Source: Cotesia glomerata (lineage: Eukaryota > Arthropoda > Insecta > Hymenoptera > Braconidae). From it: 64,000 nt of DNA. Under the pieces are notes generated by a model. That model saw only the letters and a program-made list of their open reading frames with translations. It had not been told where the DNA came from and searched no databases. Position numbers and translations under genes: made by a program. The stretch is from positions 248,001-312,000 of the forward strand of contig NC_058167.1 in NCBI RefSeq assembly GCF_020080835.1, given 5' to 3'. Positions 11,626 through 22,958 of the stretch are shown here, in pieces (the first letter of the stretch is position 1; every line of letters starts with the position of its first letter).

Positions 11626-12213
11626 ATAAAAATTAATAAATTAAGTCATTATGAAGAAAAAGACCACGATTTAACCAAGTCCTGACCGTCCTCTGTTTGT
11701 TTATGTTAATTTTTTATATTGTATCGTATTAATTATTTTCTACTATTTATTTTTTGTACTACTAGTAGTGTGAGTCTGACGAGTGACATATCTATAATCT
11801 GAGTGTTTGTCAAGAGAATATAGAATGCTAAATTATATTTAAAGAATTAAAGAAGATTTACATATGTAATCTGTAATTATAACTATTGTTGTTATTATTT
11901 TAATAAATAATCATTATAATTATCATCATTTCTGTTAATAGTATAATATGAAGAACATAGAATAATTAACATAGTTTAGAAGTACCAAAAAGAAAAAAGT
12001 TTACAAATTTTTTGGTAATTACAGTAATAAACAGTTTTAATAAACGTTCTTGGGTGCACGGATTTTCTTAGCGGAAATATGTTAAGAATTATCCAGGTCA
12101 CCTAAAATAAAAATCACATTTAGCTATTTTATTAAAAGTAATTATGAAAAAATTATTATATATTTACCTTAAAAAAGGAACAATTGCAGTAAGTTAGAAC
12201 AAAAAATTAATTA
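11626..12213. other. No gene seen
   Basis: AT-rich sequence. The first part may be 3'-untranslated sequence carried with the retrocopy (AATTAATAAATTAAG just after its stop). The rest shows nothing I can name. Confidence 0.4.
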
Positions 12214-12380
12214 TTAGATTATTTTTACTTTCTTATAAGGTGTTCGGCAATACGGACATTTATTATTTTCCATGTTATAGTAATCCGTTATCCAGCATAT
12301 CATACAAGCAATATAATGTTGGCAAACCTCAACTTGGACACAAGCTTTTTCATCGAAGCAATATAAGCATTGATCGTTTG
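12214..12380 (-). CDS. RING-finger terminal exon
   Basis: The last exon of copy B, entered at AAATAG/CAAACG and ending in TAA at 12214-12216. Its 55 residues hold the full ligand order of a C3HC4 RING: CLYC (first pair), then CQH, IAC and MIC, and the final CPYC. Unlike the rest of copy B this exon has no lesion. If it is spliced to other exons it could still make a small RING protein. RING proteins recruit ubiquitin-conjugating enzymes through this fold. Confidence 0.65.
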
Positions 12381-12607
12381 CTATTTATTTAAAATTATAA
12401 TAAATTAATGATGATTTAAAAAATATAGGTCTTAATTTTCTACCTTCATTACGAGTAGAAAGATTAATTAAAACTTCATTGAAATTAGTCAATTTCCCAT
12501 CATCATTGTGATCTGAAAATAAATTAGTCAACATAATATAAATTGAATGATAATTATCATATGAATCATATGAATTATAATTCACCATATGCTAAACTGA
12601 AAAATAT

Positions 12608-12736
12608 AGTATATTACACTATCAGGGCAGAAAGTTTGAAATTCCTGCACTGCGCGCCATGATGCCCGAGGCGAAGCCGAGGGCATCATGGCGCGCAGTT
12701 CAGGGCTTTAAAACTTCTGCCCGTGTAGTGTATACT
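12608..12736. mobile_element. GC-centred hairpin MITE 1
   Basis: Outer arms AGTATATTACACTATC / GTGTAGTGTATACT and inner arms GCGCGCCATGATGCCC / GGGCATCATGGCGCGC surround a GAGGCGAAGCCGAG core. It is nearly fully self-complementary and lies in an intron of copy B. It produces spurious open frames. Confidence 0.65.
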
Positions 12737-12950
12737 ATTTTTCTTTATAGCCGGTCGAAAGTACGAAAAATATTGTGTATATTATATCAAAAGAAGTTGA
12801 TGCCTGCCCCCGACATTTGCGGCACGAGCGAAGCGAGTGCTGCTGGTCGGGGAGGCAGGCATCAAAGCAAAGAATCCACGAATTTTGAACTTTCTGCTTT
12901 AAAAAGGTGCAAAATTTGCGTACTTTCGACCGAGGTATAAAGAAAAATAA
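12735..12950. mobile_element. GC-centred hairpin MITE 2
   Basis: Ends TTTTTCTTTATAGCCGGTCG and CGACCGAGGTATAAAGAAAAA, with inner arms GATGCCTGCCCCCGAC / GTCGGGGAGGCAGGCATC around GAGCGAAGCGAGTGC. It abuts MITE 1. Both look like foldback elements of one style. Confidence 0.65.
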
Positions 12951-14439
12951 TTTGTTTACTGATAATGATACTCAATTTATAAATGAAAATAAGAAATATG
13001 ATTTACACTGGGGCCATGGTAATTGGACCAATAGTAAATCTTTCATGTTGCTTTGAAGTAGTCGCTCGTAGAATTTGTCACAAGTTTGCTTTTTATGTTT
13101 AAATTTTTTCTACTCTTTGATAATTGCACTGATAACTCGGACAAAATTCTTTTTCTTTGTTAAGCGTTCTGGACTAGTCCATAATTCCTCATTTTTTTTA
13201 ATATCAAATCTGAGTAAATCTGAAGTAAATTAAAAGTAAAAATATCAATAATTTGGTTTCAACGTTATAATTTTAAATACACCAGCTTACTGAGGAATGG
13301 ATGCAATTTCTTGTGAAAACCTAGCTGTTGTACCATGTGAATATTGTGATTTTCAGCAAAATCTATAGCCTCCATAACATTTTCATCCACATAAGTCTGA
13401 TCTTTTATAATTACTTTGGCACATTTTTTGAGAAATTTAACAAAAGCAAGTAAATCTTCGTGTTTATCAGCGTCTACATCTACTTTAGATTGAATAAACT
13501 GTATTTGTTCATCAACTTTGTTGTTCGGAAGTACTTTTGTAATACAACTCATAAAAAAAACTTCATGGTCATAATTAATGGGCAAATCAAGACTATTCCA
13601 TTTTCTACTCAATAACTGATGTAAAATTTAATTATTATTATTATAAATTAGTTAAGATAATTTTAATTAATAAATTAAATTAATATTAGTGATTCACGCG
13701 TACTTTTACAAAATTGTAGAGAGATCCTTTAATTTCAAGAGCCGGAAAAACTTTTCTAATTTCACTTATCAATAAACTGTCATAATGACATTTAATAGTT
13801 TTCAAATTTTTAAATATTTCATTTACGTTTAAATAATTAAAAATGGCATTATATAATTTCTCACTGCGTTCACTGCAAATCACGTACAAAGCTGTAATTC
13901 CCTAGTTATAATAAGAAAAAATTAAAATTATTAAGTGTATGTTATAAATTTAATCATTAATAATTGAAAGAATTATTAGCAATTATACTTCATTTATTTT
14001 ATGTAAATGAAACGTCAACAGTTGATCTGCTTCTGGTTTTACCGGTAAACACTGCAATTTAAAAAAATCATGAAAAAAATAAAAGTGATTAAATAATAAT
14101 GATTTATATAACCTATTGTTAATAATAATATTATAAATAATTAATTTTTACTCTAAATTATCCATCAATCGTTAATGATTCAGCAGTATTGATAGTCTGA
14201 AATAATTTCTTTGACCCTAACAGTATGGCAATTGCGCTTTTGTCCTTTGTCAAAATTTCTCCCAGATAATTATTTTTATACAAATCATTGGTTTGTAACA
14301 TTTTTGATAAATCAAAAAGACTATTAGGTTGTTCTTTTTGGAATTCTTCAATGGTTTTAGACACTATCTTCCTGGCGGCATCTTTTGTAATTGGTGGATT
14401 TTCATGTCTAAAATGAAACGTTAATTTTTTTAATTTATT

Positions 14440-14937
14440 TATTTAGGTATAAACTAGAGTTTTTGCCAGTTGCATTGCGGAGAGGAGATGTAAGAAATGA
14501 TATTCTTAGATTACCTAGATCAAATTGTTGTATGTATGAGCGTTCATTTCTTATTCATGGCATACGTGTCTGGAATTCTTTGCCAGCAAATATTACTACG
14601 ATAACCAATTTTGAAGAATTTCGCAATGCGTGCTTTAATTACTATACTGAGATTAGAAATTAACAAAATAATAAAACTGATAATATTGTATTGATTATTG
14701 CAGCATTTAGCTCTATACATAATTAGCTCTGAATTTAATTAGTTATCTATCATTGGCTATTAACTATTAACTATTGTCTGAAAAATATATAATATGTTTG
14801 CTATTATATTTTTCCCCACTTTATGCACTGTATTTAATGTACACTAAATGTTAAAATTATGTAAAATTGATGGTCTTGAGGGAGTCTTGACTCCAAGATC
14901 AAATAAAACTTATTTATCTATCTATCTATCTATCTAT
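14440..14937 (+). mobile_element. 5'-truncated non-LTR retrotransposon 3' end
   Basis: The frame 14463-14663 encodes the typical extreme C-terminus of jockey/CR1-type reverse-transcriptase proteins (YERSFLIHGIRVWNSLPANI) and ends at TAA. A short 3' untranslated region with AATAAAACTT follows, then a (TATC)n tail at 14905-14937, like the simple-repeat tails of such LINEs. Only about 500 bp was inserted, in the antisense direction within an intron of copy B. It has no coding potential of its own. Confidence 0.75.
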
Positions 14938-15585
14938 TCAAAATTTTTTTTTATTTTTTAGCTTAAAAAATTAAAATTCGTTTTACTCACAGTTTACAAA
15001 CTTTTTTTACAATTTCTTCGATAGATAGAGTTTCAGTTGATTTTCTCTTTAATTCATTGGTTATTTCAGTTTTATCTTTACGTCTTGGTGAAGGATGATT
15101 GTGGTCATTGCCATTTAACACGTAATTACCAGCAGGACCTCTTGTTACAATAATTGGACATTTTTTTTGTGGTAAATCGTTGGCAACAATAATACTGTTC
15201 TGTCACTGTCTTGCATTTTACGTAATCCCAAGGTCCAAGCTTGTAAATTTTAGAATTGGGTTTTGAACCATTTACTTCAATCATCTCCATAGTTATAACA
15301 TTATGTAATGTTGTGACAGTAATGGGAATATGTCATTGTCCCAGCTAATCAATGTCCCAGTTGGTCAGTGTCCCAGCTAAGCAATGTCCCAGTTTTTCAA
15401 TGTCCCAGTTTTTCATTGTCCCCGTGAAAAAAAATTAAAAATCGAGCCATCTGATACCGAAAAATATCGAAAGAAATTTTGTACTTTCTGCTAACGAAAA
15501 CATTATTCTCAACAGATGGCGTTAGCGTGCCGAAAAAATTTAAAGATATAAAAAAAAAACTCTAGGTATTTTTCTCCATAGATTT

Positions 15586-16436
15586 TAAATGGAAATAATT
15601 TCATTCAACTTTTAAATACACCTAGCATACACCAATACCCTTATCATGTTCAATAAAGGAGTCCAGGTGGTTGCCTCCATAGGTTTTAGGTTTTGATTCA
15701 ACCAATTTACTATTTAATACACCTAGAACACAGGAATATCCTTATCATGTGTAAAAGGTCAGTCCAGGTGGTTGCCTCCGTAGGTTTTATGTTTTGATTC
15801 CACCAATTTACTATTTAATACACCTAGAACACAGGAATACCCTTAACATGTGTAAAAGGTCAGTCCAGGTGGATGCCTCCATAGGTTTTAAATTTTGATG
15901 CAACTAATGGACTGTTTAATGCACCTAGAACACAGGAATACCTTTATCATGTATGAAAGGTCAGTCTAGGTGGTTGCCTCCATAGGTTTTAGGTTTTGAT
16001 TCAACTAATGGACTATTTAATGCGCCTAGAACACAGGAATACCTTTATCATGTATAAAAGGTCAGTCAAGGTGGTTGCCTCCATCGGTTTTAGGTTTTGA
16101 TTCAACCAATGGACTATTTAATGTGCCTAGAACACAGGAATACCCTTATTATGTATAAAAGGTCAGTCCAGGTGGTTGCCTCCATAGGTTTTAGGTTTTG
16201 ATTCAACCAATGGACTATTTAATGCGCCTAGAACACAGGAATACCTTTATAATGTATGAAAGGTCAGTCCAGGTGGTTGCCTCCATAGGTTTTAGGTTTT
16301 GATTCAACCAATGGACTGTTCAATGCACCTAGAACACAGGAATACCTTTATCATGTATAAAAGGTCAGTCCAGGTGGTTGCCTCCATAGGTTTTAGGTTT
16401 TAATTCAACTAATGGACTGTTTAATACAAATGGAAT
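15586..16436. repeat. 101-bp tandem satellite, about 8.4 units
   Basis: The word TTGCCTCC (once ATGCCTCC) occurs at 15671, 15772, 15873, 15974, 16075, 16176, 16277 and 16378, always exactly 101 bases apart. Units share GTTTTAGGTTTTGATTCAAC, ACCTAGAACACAGGAATAC and AAGGTCAGTCCAGGTGG. The first unit is diverged and the last runs out near 16436. Base changes but no length changes have accumulated. Confidence 0.92.
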
Positions 16437-16479
16437 AAATTAATTTATAGGAAGAAAGTTATAAGAACTTTTCTTATAC

Positions 16480-17110
16480 GTTATGGGAATGGTTTCTGAA
16501 ATGTTATAGGTCCCTAATAACATCAACATCTAACAAGTCTTGGTCAACATATGCCAAGATTCTTTGACCCGAATTGAAGCAGACTAGGACAAGATGATAT
16601 CTCAAGAATACTTGGCAATAATTGACTCAATATTTAGCCAGAATTCATCTTGATTTTTGGGCCAGAGACTTGCTTTAGTGAGCAAAAAATATGCTTATCA
16701 CTAACGCATACACTCCTTCCTAGTTCTTTGTAAGAATATACCATTTCAGAGTTTCTCAAGTTTGCCTCAACTCCCAAGAATCAGAACTCTTGCCTATGAA
16801 AATGCGTACAGTAACCTTTCCAAAAATTATGGGAATAGTTCCTATAATAAAATAATCATTATAGGCATCAATCCTATGCTCATTATGGGAACCATTTATC
16901 CATAGTTTATTGTAAACGTTCCTATACAGTAATGGAATAGCTTCAATATATTATGGGAATGGTTCCTATAATATTATAGGAACGGTCGTTATATTATTAA
17001 AGGAATGGTTCCCATAATATCATAGGAATGGTTCCTATTCTATTAAAGGAATGGTTCCTATAATATTATGAGAATGACGCACATAATAATAGAAAAATGT
17101 TTATGTTCAT
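16480..17110. repeat. GGAATGGTTCC palindrome array, part 1
   Basis: Degenerate alternation of TTATGGGAATGGTTCC and TATAATATTATAGG words, each nearly its own reverse complement, fading in and out between unrelated stretches. Related arrays lie at 17640-17735, 17995-18175 and 25258-25520. Confidence 0.6.
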
Positions 17111-17638
17111 AATAATAAAGCAATCGCTTCAATAAAATAAAGTAATTATTATATATTTTTTTGCTAATATATTTTTTTTTATGTAAATAAAAATTGATCT
17201 TTCACTAGAGTGAAAAAATTTCTTTTTCATAATTTTTATTCACGTGTGTACTTAATCTTTAATTGTTTATTCCAATTCAGTTACTATTGTGTTACACAAT
17301 ATTGAAAAATATCGTAGCAATTCTAAAGTTTCTCTAATAAAAGGGACATTTTCTCACTATACAATTAAAGGAGCAAAATAGATATGGAAATTCATTGTTT
17401 ATTTTTACAATTTTATGTAATTTTTAAAACAAATTATTTATTTACAATACATACGTTGAATATTTATTAAATCCACCTTTTGGGTATGTAACTTTTATTG
17501 TTTATATGAACAATATTACTTATTTTAGATATTTCAAAATGTTATTGGGAAGCAAATAAAATTATCAAAATTACTAATAATTTCAAATGCTTTAAAGTGC
17601 TCATCGAAGTCACAAATAACTTGAGTTGTAATGATAAA
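17111..17638. other. AT-rich spacer, no gene seen
   Basis: Long A/T runs with no coding-like frame, between two stretches of the palindrome array. Probably the interior of the same array-bearing element. Confidence 0.35.
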
Positions 17639-17738
17639 TATCTCAATATTATTAGGTATCGTCACTATAATATTATGGAAATGGTTCCTATAATATTATA
17701 GAAACTTTTCCTATATGTTATGGGAACCATTCCTATAT

Positions 17739-17986
17739 ACGGCTGCCCAATTTTAAAACACAGTAACTGCAAAATTTTTATACCTGATTTTTTCTAGTAT
17801 TGCTGCATTTTGTATAACTTTTAGACCTTAATTTCAAGTATTTTTTCTTAAAAATATTTATATTCAAGTATTCTCTATTCACAAATCAAATTTTTCATCA
17901 ATTTCGCGGGCAAATTTGTTTTTAATAAGAAAAATTGGAAAAAATTTTTAAATGTTAGTTACTGTGTTTTGAAATTGGGCAGCCGT
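17739..17986. mobile_element. 248-bp MITE with ACGGCTGCCC ends
   Basis: ACGGCTGCCCAATTTTAAAA at the left is mirrored by AAATTGGGCAGCCGT at the right, extending to the inner arms ACACAGTAACT / AGTTACTGTGT. The flanks TATAT/ATATTA suggest an AT-type target duplication. It interrupts the GGAATGGTTCC array. Confidence 0.75.
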
Positions 17987-18476
17987 ATATTATGAGAGTC
18001 ATGCCGATATCACAGTTATAATTATAGGTATCGTTCCCATAATTATAGGAACTATTCCCATAATTATAGTAACATTTCCCAAAAATTATGGGTACAATTC
18101 CCATAATTTAAGTAATCGCTCCTAAAATGGTATAGGAAAACATTTCATTAAAATTATAGGAATGATTTCCACATTTTTCTATCCATGTAGGCGACACCTG
18201 GGCATTTTCTAGCTGAATACTGATCGAAGTCTGAAGTAAGATTTTTGACCAAGTATCTCCAGCAATATTGGGACTACTCTTGAGCAAGAATCTAGCAGAA
18301 GTATCTTAAGCTGAAATTGTTCTAGCTTCAAAAATTCGTGCAAGAATCTTCAGCTAGACTGGCATAGCTAGAACTTGTTCGCAATTACTACTAGGGGTAT
18401 TATTCATGCATTATTATTGAAATTATTCTTATACTTTTATAGGAACTATTCTTATGACCTTATGGAAATCCCTACT

Positions 18477-18725
18477 TCCCTACTAATATTATAAATGTGA
18501 CTGTAAGTTTGTTTGTTACGCTTTCACACGAAAACTACCCAACTGATCATCACGAAACTTTGTACCCATATTCTTGGAGGTATTAGAAGTAACATAGGAT
18601 ACTTTTTATTAAAAAAAAAAAAGTTTATTTTTTACGAAAAATAAAAAAATTGTTGGTCAAAAAATCTCAAAATCTAGCTACTTCAACGCCATCTAGCATG
18701 CGAGCGAAGCCGCGGGTAAAAGTTA
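18477..18725 (+). mobile_element. Small non-autonomous Helitron
   Basis: The left end TCCCTACTAATATTATAAAT is followed by TTACGCTTTCACACGAAAAC. The right end is GCGAGCGAAGCCGCGGGTAA then AAGTTAG. These are the hallmarks of the widespread insect mini-Helitron group (TC start, GC hairpin, CTAG-like end). No target duplication, as expected for rolling-circle transposons. A fragment with CAACGGCTGGACCGATTTCG near 18838 is probably related. Confidence 0.75.
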
Positions 18726-19231
18726 GTCATTAATAAAATATTGTACAAGAAATTTCTCTATAATAGAATGGAAAATCTTGATTTATGAAAATATTCTTGT
18801 TAAGTGCTTTTCACCGAACTCTTCCTTCAACGGCTGGACCGATTTCGATGAAATTTTTTGTATTTGTTTAAACGGACCTTAGGATAGGAGCGAGCCAACG
18901 TCTGCCGAGACCGTTAGTTCCCTATTGATTAGTTCCCTATAAATATGGGAACTATTCCAATAAATTATGGTCGTAATTTTTATAATGGTTTAAAAAAAAT
19001 CTATAAAGTTATAAAATAAGAGTTTCCATATTTGTTTTTCCATGTACTTTTAATAAATTCGAAGCTATTTATTTTCAGAGCGAAGAATCAAAAACAATTA
19101 ATTTTCATATGTAATGGATAGCTATAATAATATTCAACTTTTTATTTATTGTTTAAACAGATTTTTTTTTAAAAAGTAAAATCATTTTTGAATTAATTTT
19201 TTGCTGAACGTGTTTTATTTTACTTTTTTTA

Positions 19232-19329
19232 TTAGGCTTCTTTGGTTTCTTCACCACGAATCTTCCTTCCTTCAATTTTTTTAGTACCACTGGCTTCAAT
19301 TTCGGTATTTCTTACGTGAAAAAATTTTA

Positions 19330-19366
<37 letters not shown>

Positions 19367-19952
19367 TAAAAGCAAGCATTTTTTTACCAAATCAAGAAAA
19401 AAAGTGTTAATCTCAAAATACAATTTTGAATTCAATAAATTTTTTGAGTCAAGACAAAAAAATCTTGAACGACGAGTAATTTTTTTAAACTAAGAATTTT
19501 ATTTCGTTTCAAGAATTTTTTCTCTTCATTCAAGAAATAGATTGTTTTCGAAATAGTATTTTTGATATAAGATCTCACTTCAGTCAAGCTAACTTTCTTA
19601 TCAATGTAATTATCTAATTACCAGAATTGTCGTTGTAAATTTCTTCCGTAACATTATGTTCGGAAATATGTTGTATCTCCCTCACAGTTATTCTCTCTTT
19701 TTCTGTTTCTGTTGCTAAATTATTCAGTTCCCCTATAAATATTATTATTATTGTTATTATTATTATCAATATTATCAATATTATTATGTTCATTATACTG
19801 TTATTCGATTGAAATGCTTCAGCCTCAGATTCTTCATTTTGCTCATTGTCTATAATCAGTTCATTTTCATTTTCCTTGTTTTTTTCATTGTTGCTTAGAG
19901 TATCATTTTCTTCTACATCCATAATATTTTCCAAGGGTACCGAGGCAGCCAT
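19232..19952 (-). CDS. Possible exons of an acidic low-complexity protein
   Basis: A minus-strand frame begins at ATG 19952 (MAASVPLENIMDVEENDT) and is rich in Glu/Asn/Asp. A GT at about 19803 and TTTATAG just before 19735 would remove an ATT-rich stretch as a mini-intron, leaving ELNNLATETEKERITVREIQ up to a donor (TCTG/GTAATT) near 19625. A further frame ending GEETKEA and TAA at 19232 could be the last exon. No domain is recognised, and the exon links are guesses. Confidence 0.3.
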
Positions 19953-20039
19953 AACTATTAATGAAAGTGATTATTATTAGCATTAAAAGTAAAAAAAATT
20001 AAATCTTACAGTAAAAAAAATCTACAATGAATTTCAGCT

Positions 20040-20205
20040 AGAATAATCACATGGATAAAAGATACAGGCCAATTTAATGGAATTTGGAATCTGTGCAAGT
20101 CAAAACAATACTCCAATTAAATTTTAAGTCTACATCTAAAAATACAATTCTATCAAGCGCCTAGCGGAGCGGGCGGGTAACAGCTACTTTTAATATATAT
20201 TTTCT
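20040..20205 (+). mobile_element. Helitron-like 3' terminus
   Basis: The end GCCTAGCGGAGCGGGCGGGT followed by AACAGCTAC resembles the terminus at 7395-7421. No left end was identified. Confidence 0.35.
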
Positions 20206-20620
20206 ATCCTTTCAAACTCAAAATTATAATTTTTATATCAAAATATATGAATATTTGAGCTTTTGGAGCTCAAAAGTATATCAAAACATCGTCGTTTACC
20301 ACCGTGTTCAAGCTCTAATAGTTAATAAACCTTACCAGATACAATCTGAGAATAAATTCAAGTGTTGTGTCAAAAAAAAAATTTTTCGTTATAACAATAT
20401 CTCTCGAACGGACTTAACAATTTTGACGTTATTGGCAGCGATGAACATAGTTTTTAAAGATTAAGAGCTGATTACTTTTCAAAATCGATCAGTACAACCG
20501 TTCAAAATTTATTTCACGGAGACATTTTTTGATTTTTCACACAATCTACCAGTTTCAATCGGTTCAAATTGTATTAGAAATCTAAGTGTTGTCAATCTCT
20601 TTTGAATGTCACCAAGTTTG

Positions 20621-20623
<3 letters not shown>

Positions 20624-20697
<74 letters not shown>
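20624..20697. repeat. (TA)n microsatellite
   Basis: About 37 uninterrupted TA units, immediately left of the TAGGGTGGTCG element. It may have been the insertion target. Confidence 0.95.
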
Positions 20698-20700
<3 letters not shown>

Positions 20701-21892
20701 GGTGGTCGTTAAAAATTAAATTTTTTGTGGTGCCCCCTAAAAAGCTTCTTTTTGATGAAAAAACACTGGGAAATTTTTTTTTTTTTTTTTTAATTCAAAA
20801 CAACACGCGCCTCTACACGATTTAAGTGAATTTTTGGGTATAATCATCTTTTTGGGGAATTTTTCAGGGAAAATACAATTTTATTCGAAACATAAAAAAT
20901 TATAGAACTCAAATCAATAAAAATAACAATATTTGATCAAAAAAACAATTAACAAAAATCCAAATTCAAAAATTTTCCCCGTTGATTTTGGTCTATTAAG
21001 GGGACCGGGTGGTCTTGCGGTCTAAAATTTAAGCTATTTTAAAAATTTTATTTCTATATGAAGGTAATGACTAATCCTTTCAAATTTTTGTTACACTTAT
21101 TCTATTACTTATCAACTACACAAAAATGAAAATTAAGACAAAAAAAATTTTTTTTAAATTAGAAAAATGGCGCTGAAGTTCCCCTCTCCAAAAAATTAGA
21201 CCTGACTGGCGGGGGTCGATTGATCTTTCCCTCTGATCTGAAATTAAAAAAAATGACGGATTTTAAATTAGTGTAAGTATAATTATCGCAGGAACTAGAA
21301 TGAAAAAAAAAATATTCAAAAAATTGGCACGTAGTTAAAAGTACAAATCTGAAACTCGTTTTCAGAAAATACAAATCTGAAACTCGTTTTCAGAAAATAC
21401 TTTTAACTACGCGCCATTTTTTCAAATATTTTTTTTTTTTCATTCTAGTTCCTGCGATAACTATACTTATACTAATTTAAAATCCGTCATTATTTTTAAT
21501 TTCAAATCAGAGATAAAGATCAATCAACCCCCGCCAGTCTGGTCTATTTTTTTAGAGAGGCGAACATCAGCGCCATTTTTTTAATTTGAAAAATTAGGAA
21601 AACGGTTGACCCTAAAGGCCATTCCTGCAACTTCCCGCTACCTCCATAACTAAGTGCTCAACAATTCACTTATTTTTTAAGCTCTTCGAGCTCAAAAATG
21701 TGATTTTTGTGTAATTTTGAGCTCTCCGAGCTCAAATAAATCGCTGTTCTGTGCTTTTGAGCTCTTCGAGCTCAAAAGGCTAATGGAAGTTTTATAGAAC
21801 ACTTTTTTTTGAATTTTCAAACCGCAATAATTATTTATTATTTAATTGCGCGGGGGCGCCGCAAAAAATTTAATTTTTAACGACCACCCTAA
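20698..21892. mobile_element. 1.2-kb TIR element with internal giant hairpin
   Basis: Terminal repeats TAGGGTGGTCGTTAAAAATT and AATTTTTAACGACCACCCTA are inverted and continue imperfectly to a GTGCCCCC / GGGGGCGCC block, about 45 bp in all. TA-rich flanks on both sides suggest TA target preference. The interior holds a foldback at about 21165-21575 and, at 21600-21780, a fragment of the AGCGGGAAGTTGCAGG repeat family in reverse orientation. No transposase frame. Confidence 0.7.
21165..21575. repeat. Foldback with ~190-bp arms
   Basis: Left-arm words GACCTGACTGGCGGGGGTCG, TGACGGATTTTAAATTAGTG and GCAGGAACTAGAATGAAAAA return reversed at the right as TTTTTCATTCTAGTTCCTGC, CTAATTTAAAATCCGTCA and CCCCGCCAGTCTGGTC. 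The centre holds a duplicated TACAAATCTGAAACTCG word. Arms are about 90% matched by eye. Confidence 0.75.
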
Positions 21893-21900
21893 TATATATA

Positions 21901-22690
21901 TTAGACTGGGCCAAAAAAAAAACGACTATTTTTTTTTTTAACGGTACTATGAAAATATCGTTCATGATAATGAAAAAAAAATTATCGTGAAAGTTTGAGC
22001 CCTTAATAATCATGTTAAGAGGTGTATCGTTACGACTATTAGTTTTTCAACAGCTACTGCATTATTTACACAAAAGTCGTACATCATCAATTTTAAAAAT
22101 TTTTCCATTCCATATCCTTGAAGAAAATTAAATTCCCTACAAAGAAGTTCTCTTAGTAAATTGACATAGGACGAGTCGTTTCTTTGTTATCGAGCCCTAA
22201 ACAATAATTTATTTTTTCAATTTTTTAATTTTGATTCTGGATTTTGGTAACCACCATAAATATCAATTTTTTTATAAAGCAAACAGTAATTCTGAGGTAA
22301 AATTTCATGCTCTACAAAAAGGTCTCTTATAATTTTTCATCAAATTCACTCCTTTCAAAGTTATTCGTCTTTAAAATAAAATTCAAAAGTAATTAACCGT
22401 TTATTTTGCGTTAGACTTAATTGATTGCTTTTATTTGACAAATTTAAAACTTAAATAGTAAATTGATTTTAAAAAATTGGGGTTAAACTAAGAAGTTTCT
22501 AATTCTTTTAAAATATTTGATTTCTCAGCGGGAAGTTAGAAATAATAGTTGCCGAAAGAAAACAAATTAAATTTATCAATCATATAATGCTTTTTATGCT
22601 TTGCATCTGATACTATGCTATATTTTAATTTAAGAAAAATTTTTTTTGACGCACACCCAGACACATACACAGGAACGCCCTCGCTCGTAT
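21901..22690 (+). mobile_element. TTAGACTGGGCC-ended DNA element (one end)
   Basis: Begins TTAGACTGGGCCAAAAAA after TA repeats and runs on with CGACTATTTTTTTTTT and GAGCCCTTAATAATCATG. This matches the terminus pattern of the 4.6-kb transposon at 55297-59875 (TAGACTGATTCAAAAAAATC) and a third copy at 26039. The other end was not found, so this may be a truncated member. Confidence 0.5.
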
Positions 22691-22701
22691 TTTATATTTA
22701 C

Positions 22702-22958
22702 CTTTCTGAATTCTCCATAGTAAAAATTCTTTATCATTCATATCTGCTTTTTTTTTTTTTCTTCCTCTGACAGTTCATCTTCAACTTCATTTTCACTGTC
22801 ATCATCATCTCCCTCCGCTGTACAGTCGTCACTAGTACTAGTACTAGCAGTCGCTTCAGCACTTGTACCGGCACTAATTATTTTCTCATTTTCATCGTTG
22901 TTACTGCTAGGATCTACAACTAAATTCGATGTTCCATTTTCATGATTTTCAAAATAAT
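22702..22958 (-). CDS. Possible internal exon, acidic Ser/Thr/Glu-rich
   Basis: Entered at TTTATAG/ATTATT and left at CAGAAAG/GTAAAT, with one open frame of about 85 codons. The peptide has a TSAEATASTSTSDD run, an EGDDDDSENEVEDELSEEEK stretch and ends DKEFLLWRIQK. Such acidic linkers occur in transposase-derived and chromatin proteins, but no domain is visible. It could be upstream of the 19.2-19.9 kb exons on the same strand. Confidence 0.35.

Larger units (their letters stand above)
12214..15290 (-). pseudogene. FLYWCH - MULE transposase - RING gene, copy B, with lesions
   Basis: Exons on the minus strand, joined at good GT-AG sites with matching phases: 15290-14991, 14407-14152, 14051-13989, 13901-13704, 13615-13291, about 13190-13007, 12512-12444 and 12380-12214. 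In order they give a FLYWCH-type zinc-binding fold ending NGNDHNHPSP, a MULE core (TIDG at the DGTF motif; CHYDSLLISEIRKVFPALEI at the second Asp block) and a C-terminal C3HC4 RING (CLYC, CQH, CMIC, CPYC). MULE enzymes are cut-and-paste transposases; RING domains usually mark E3 ubiquitin ligases. Lesions: a frameshift inside FLYWCH near 15195, TAA at 14158-14160 where the Thr of DGTF is expected, and an in-frame TAG in the sixth exon. The CxxH site is altered to SLYN. It is probably an inactivated domesticated gene, unless sequencing errors explain the breaks. Confidence 0.6.

Noticed and set aside
12659..12940. 93-codon + strand frame
   Set aside because: Spans two GC-centred hairpin MITEs; no independent support.
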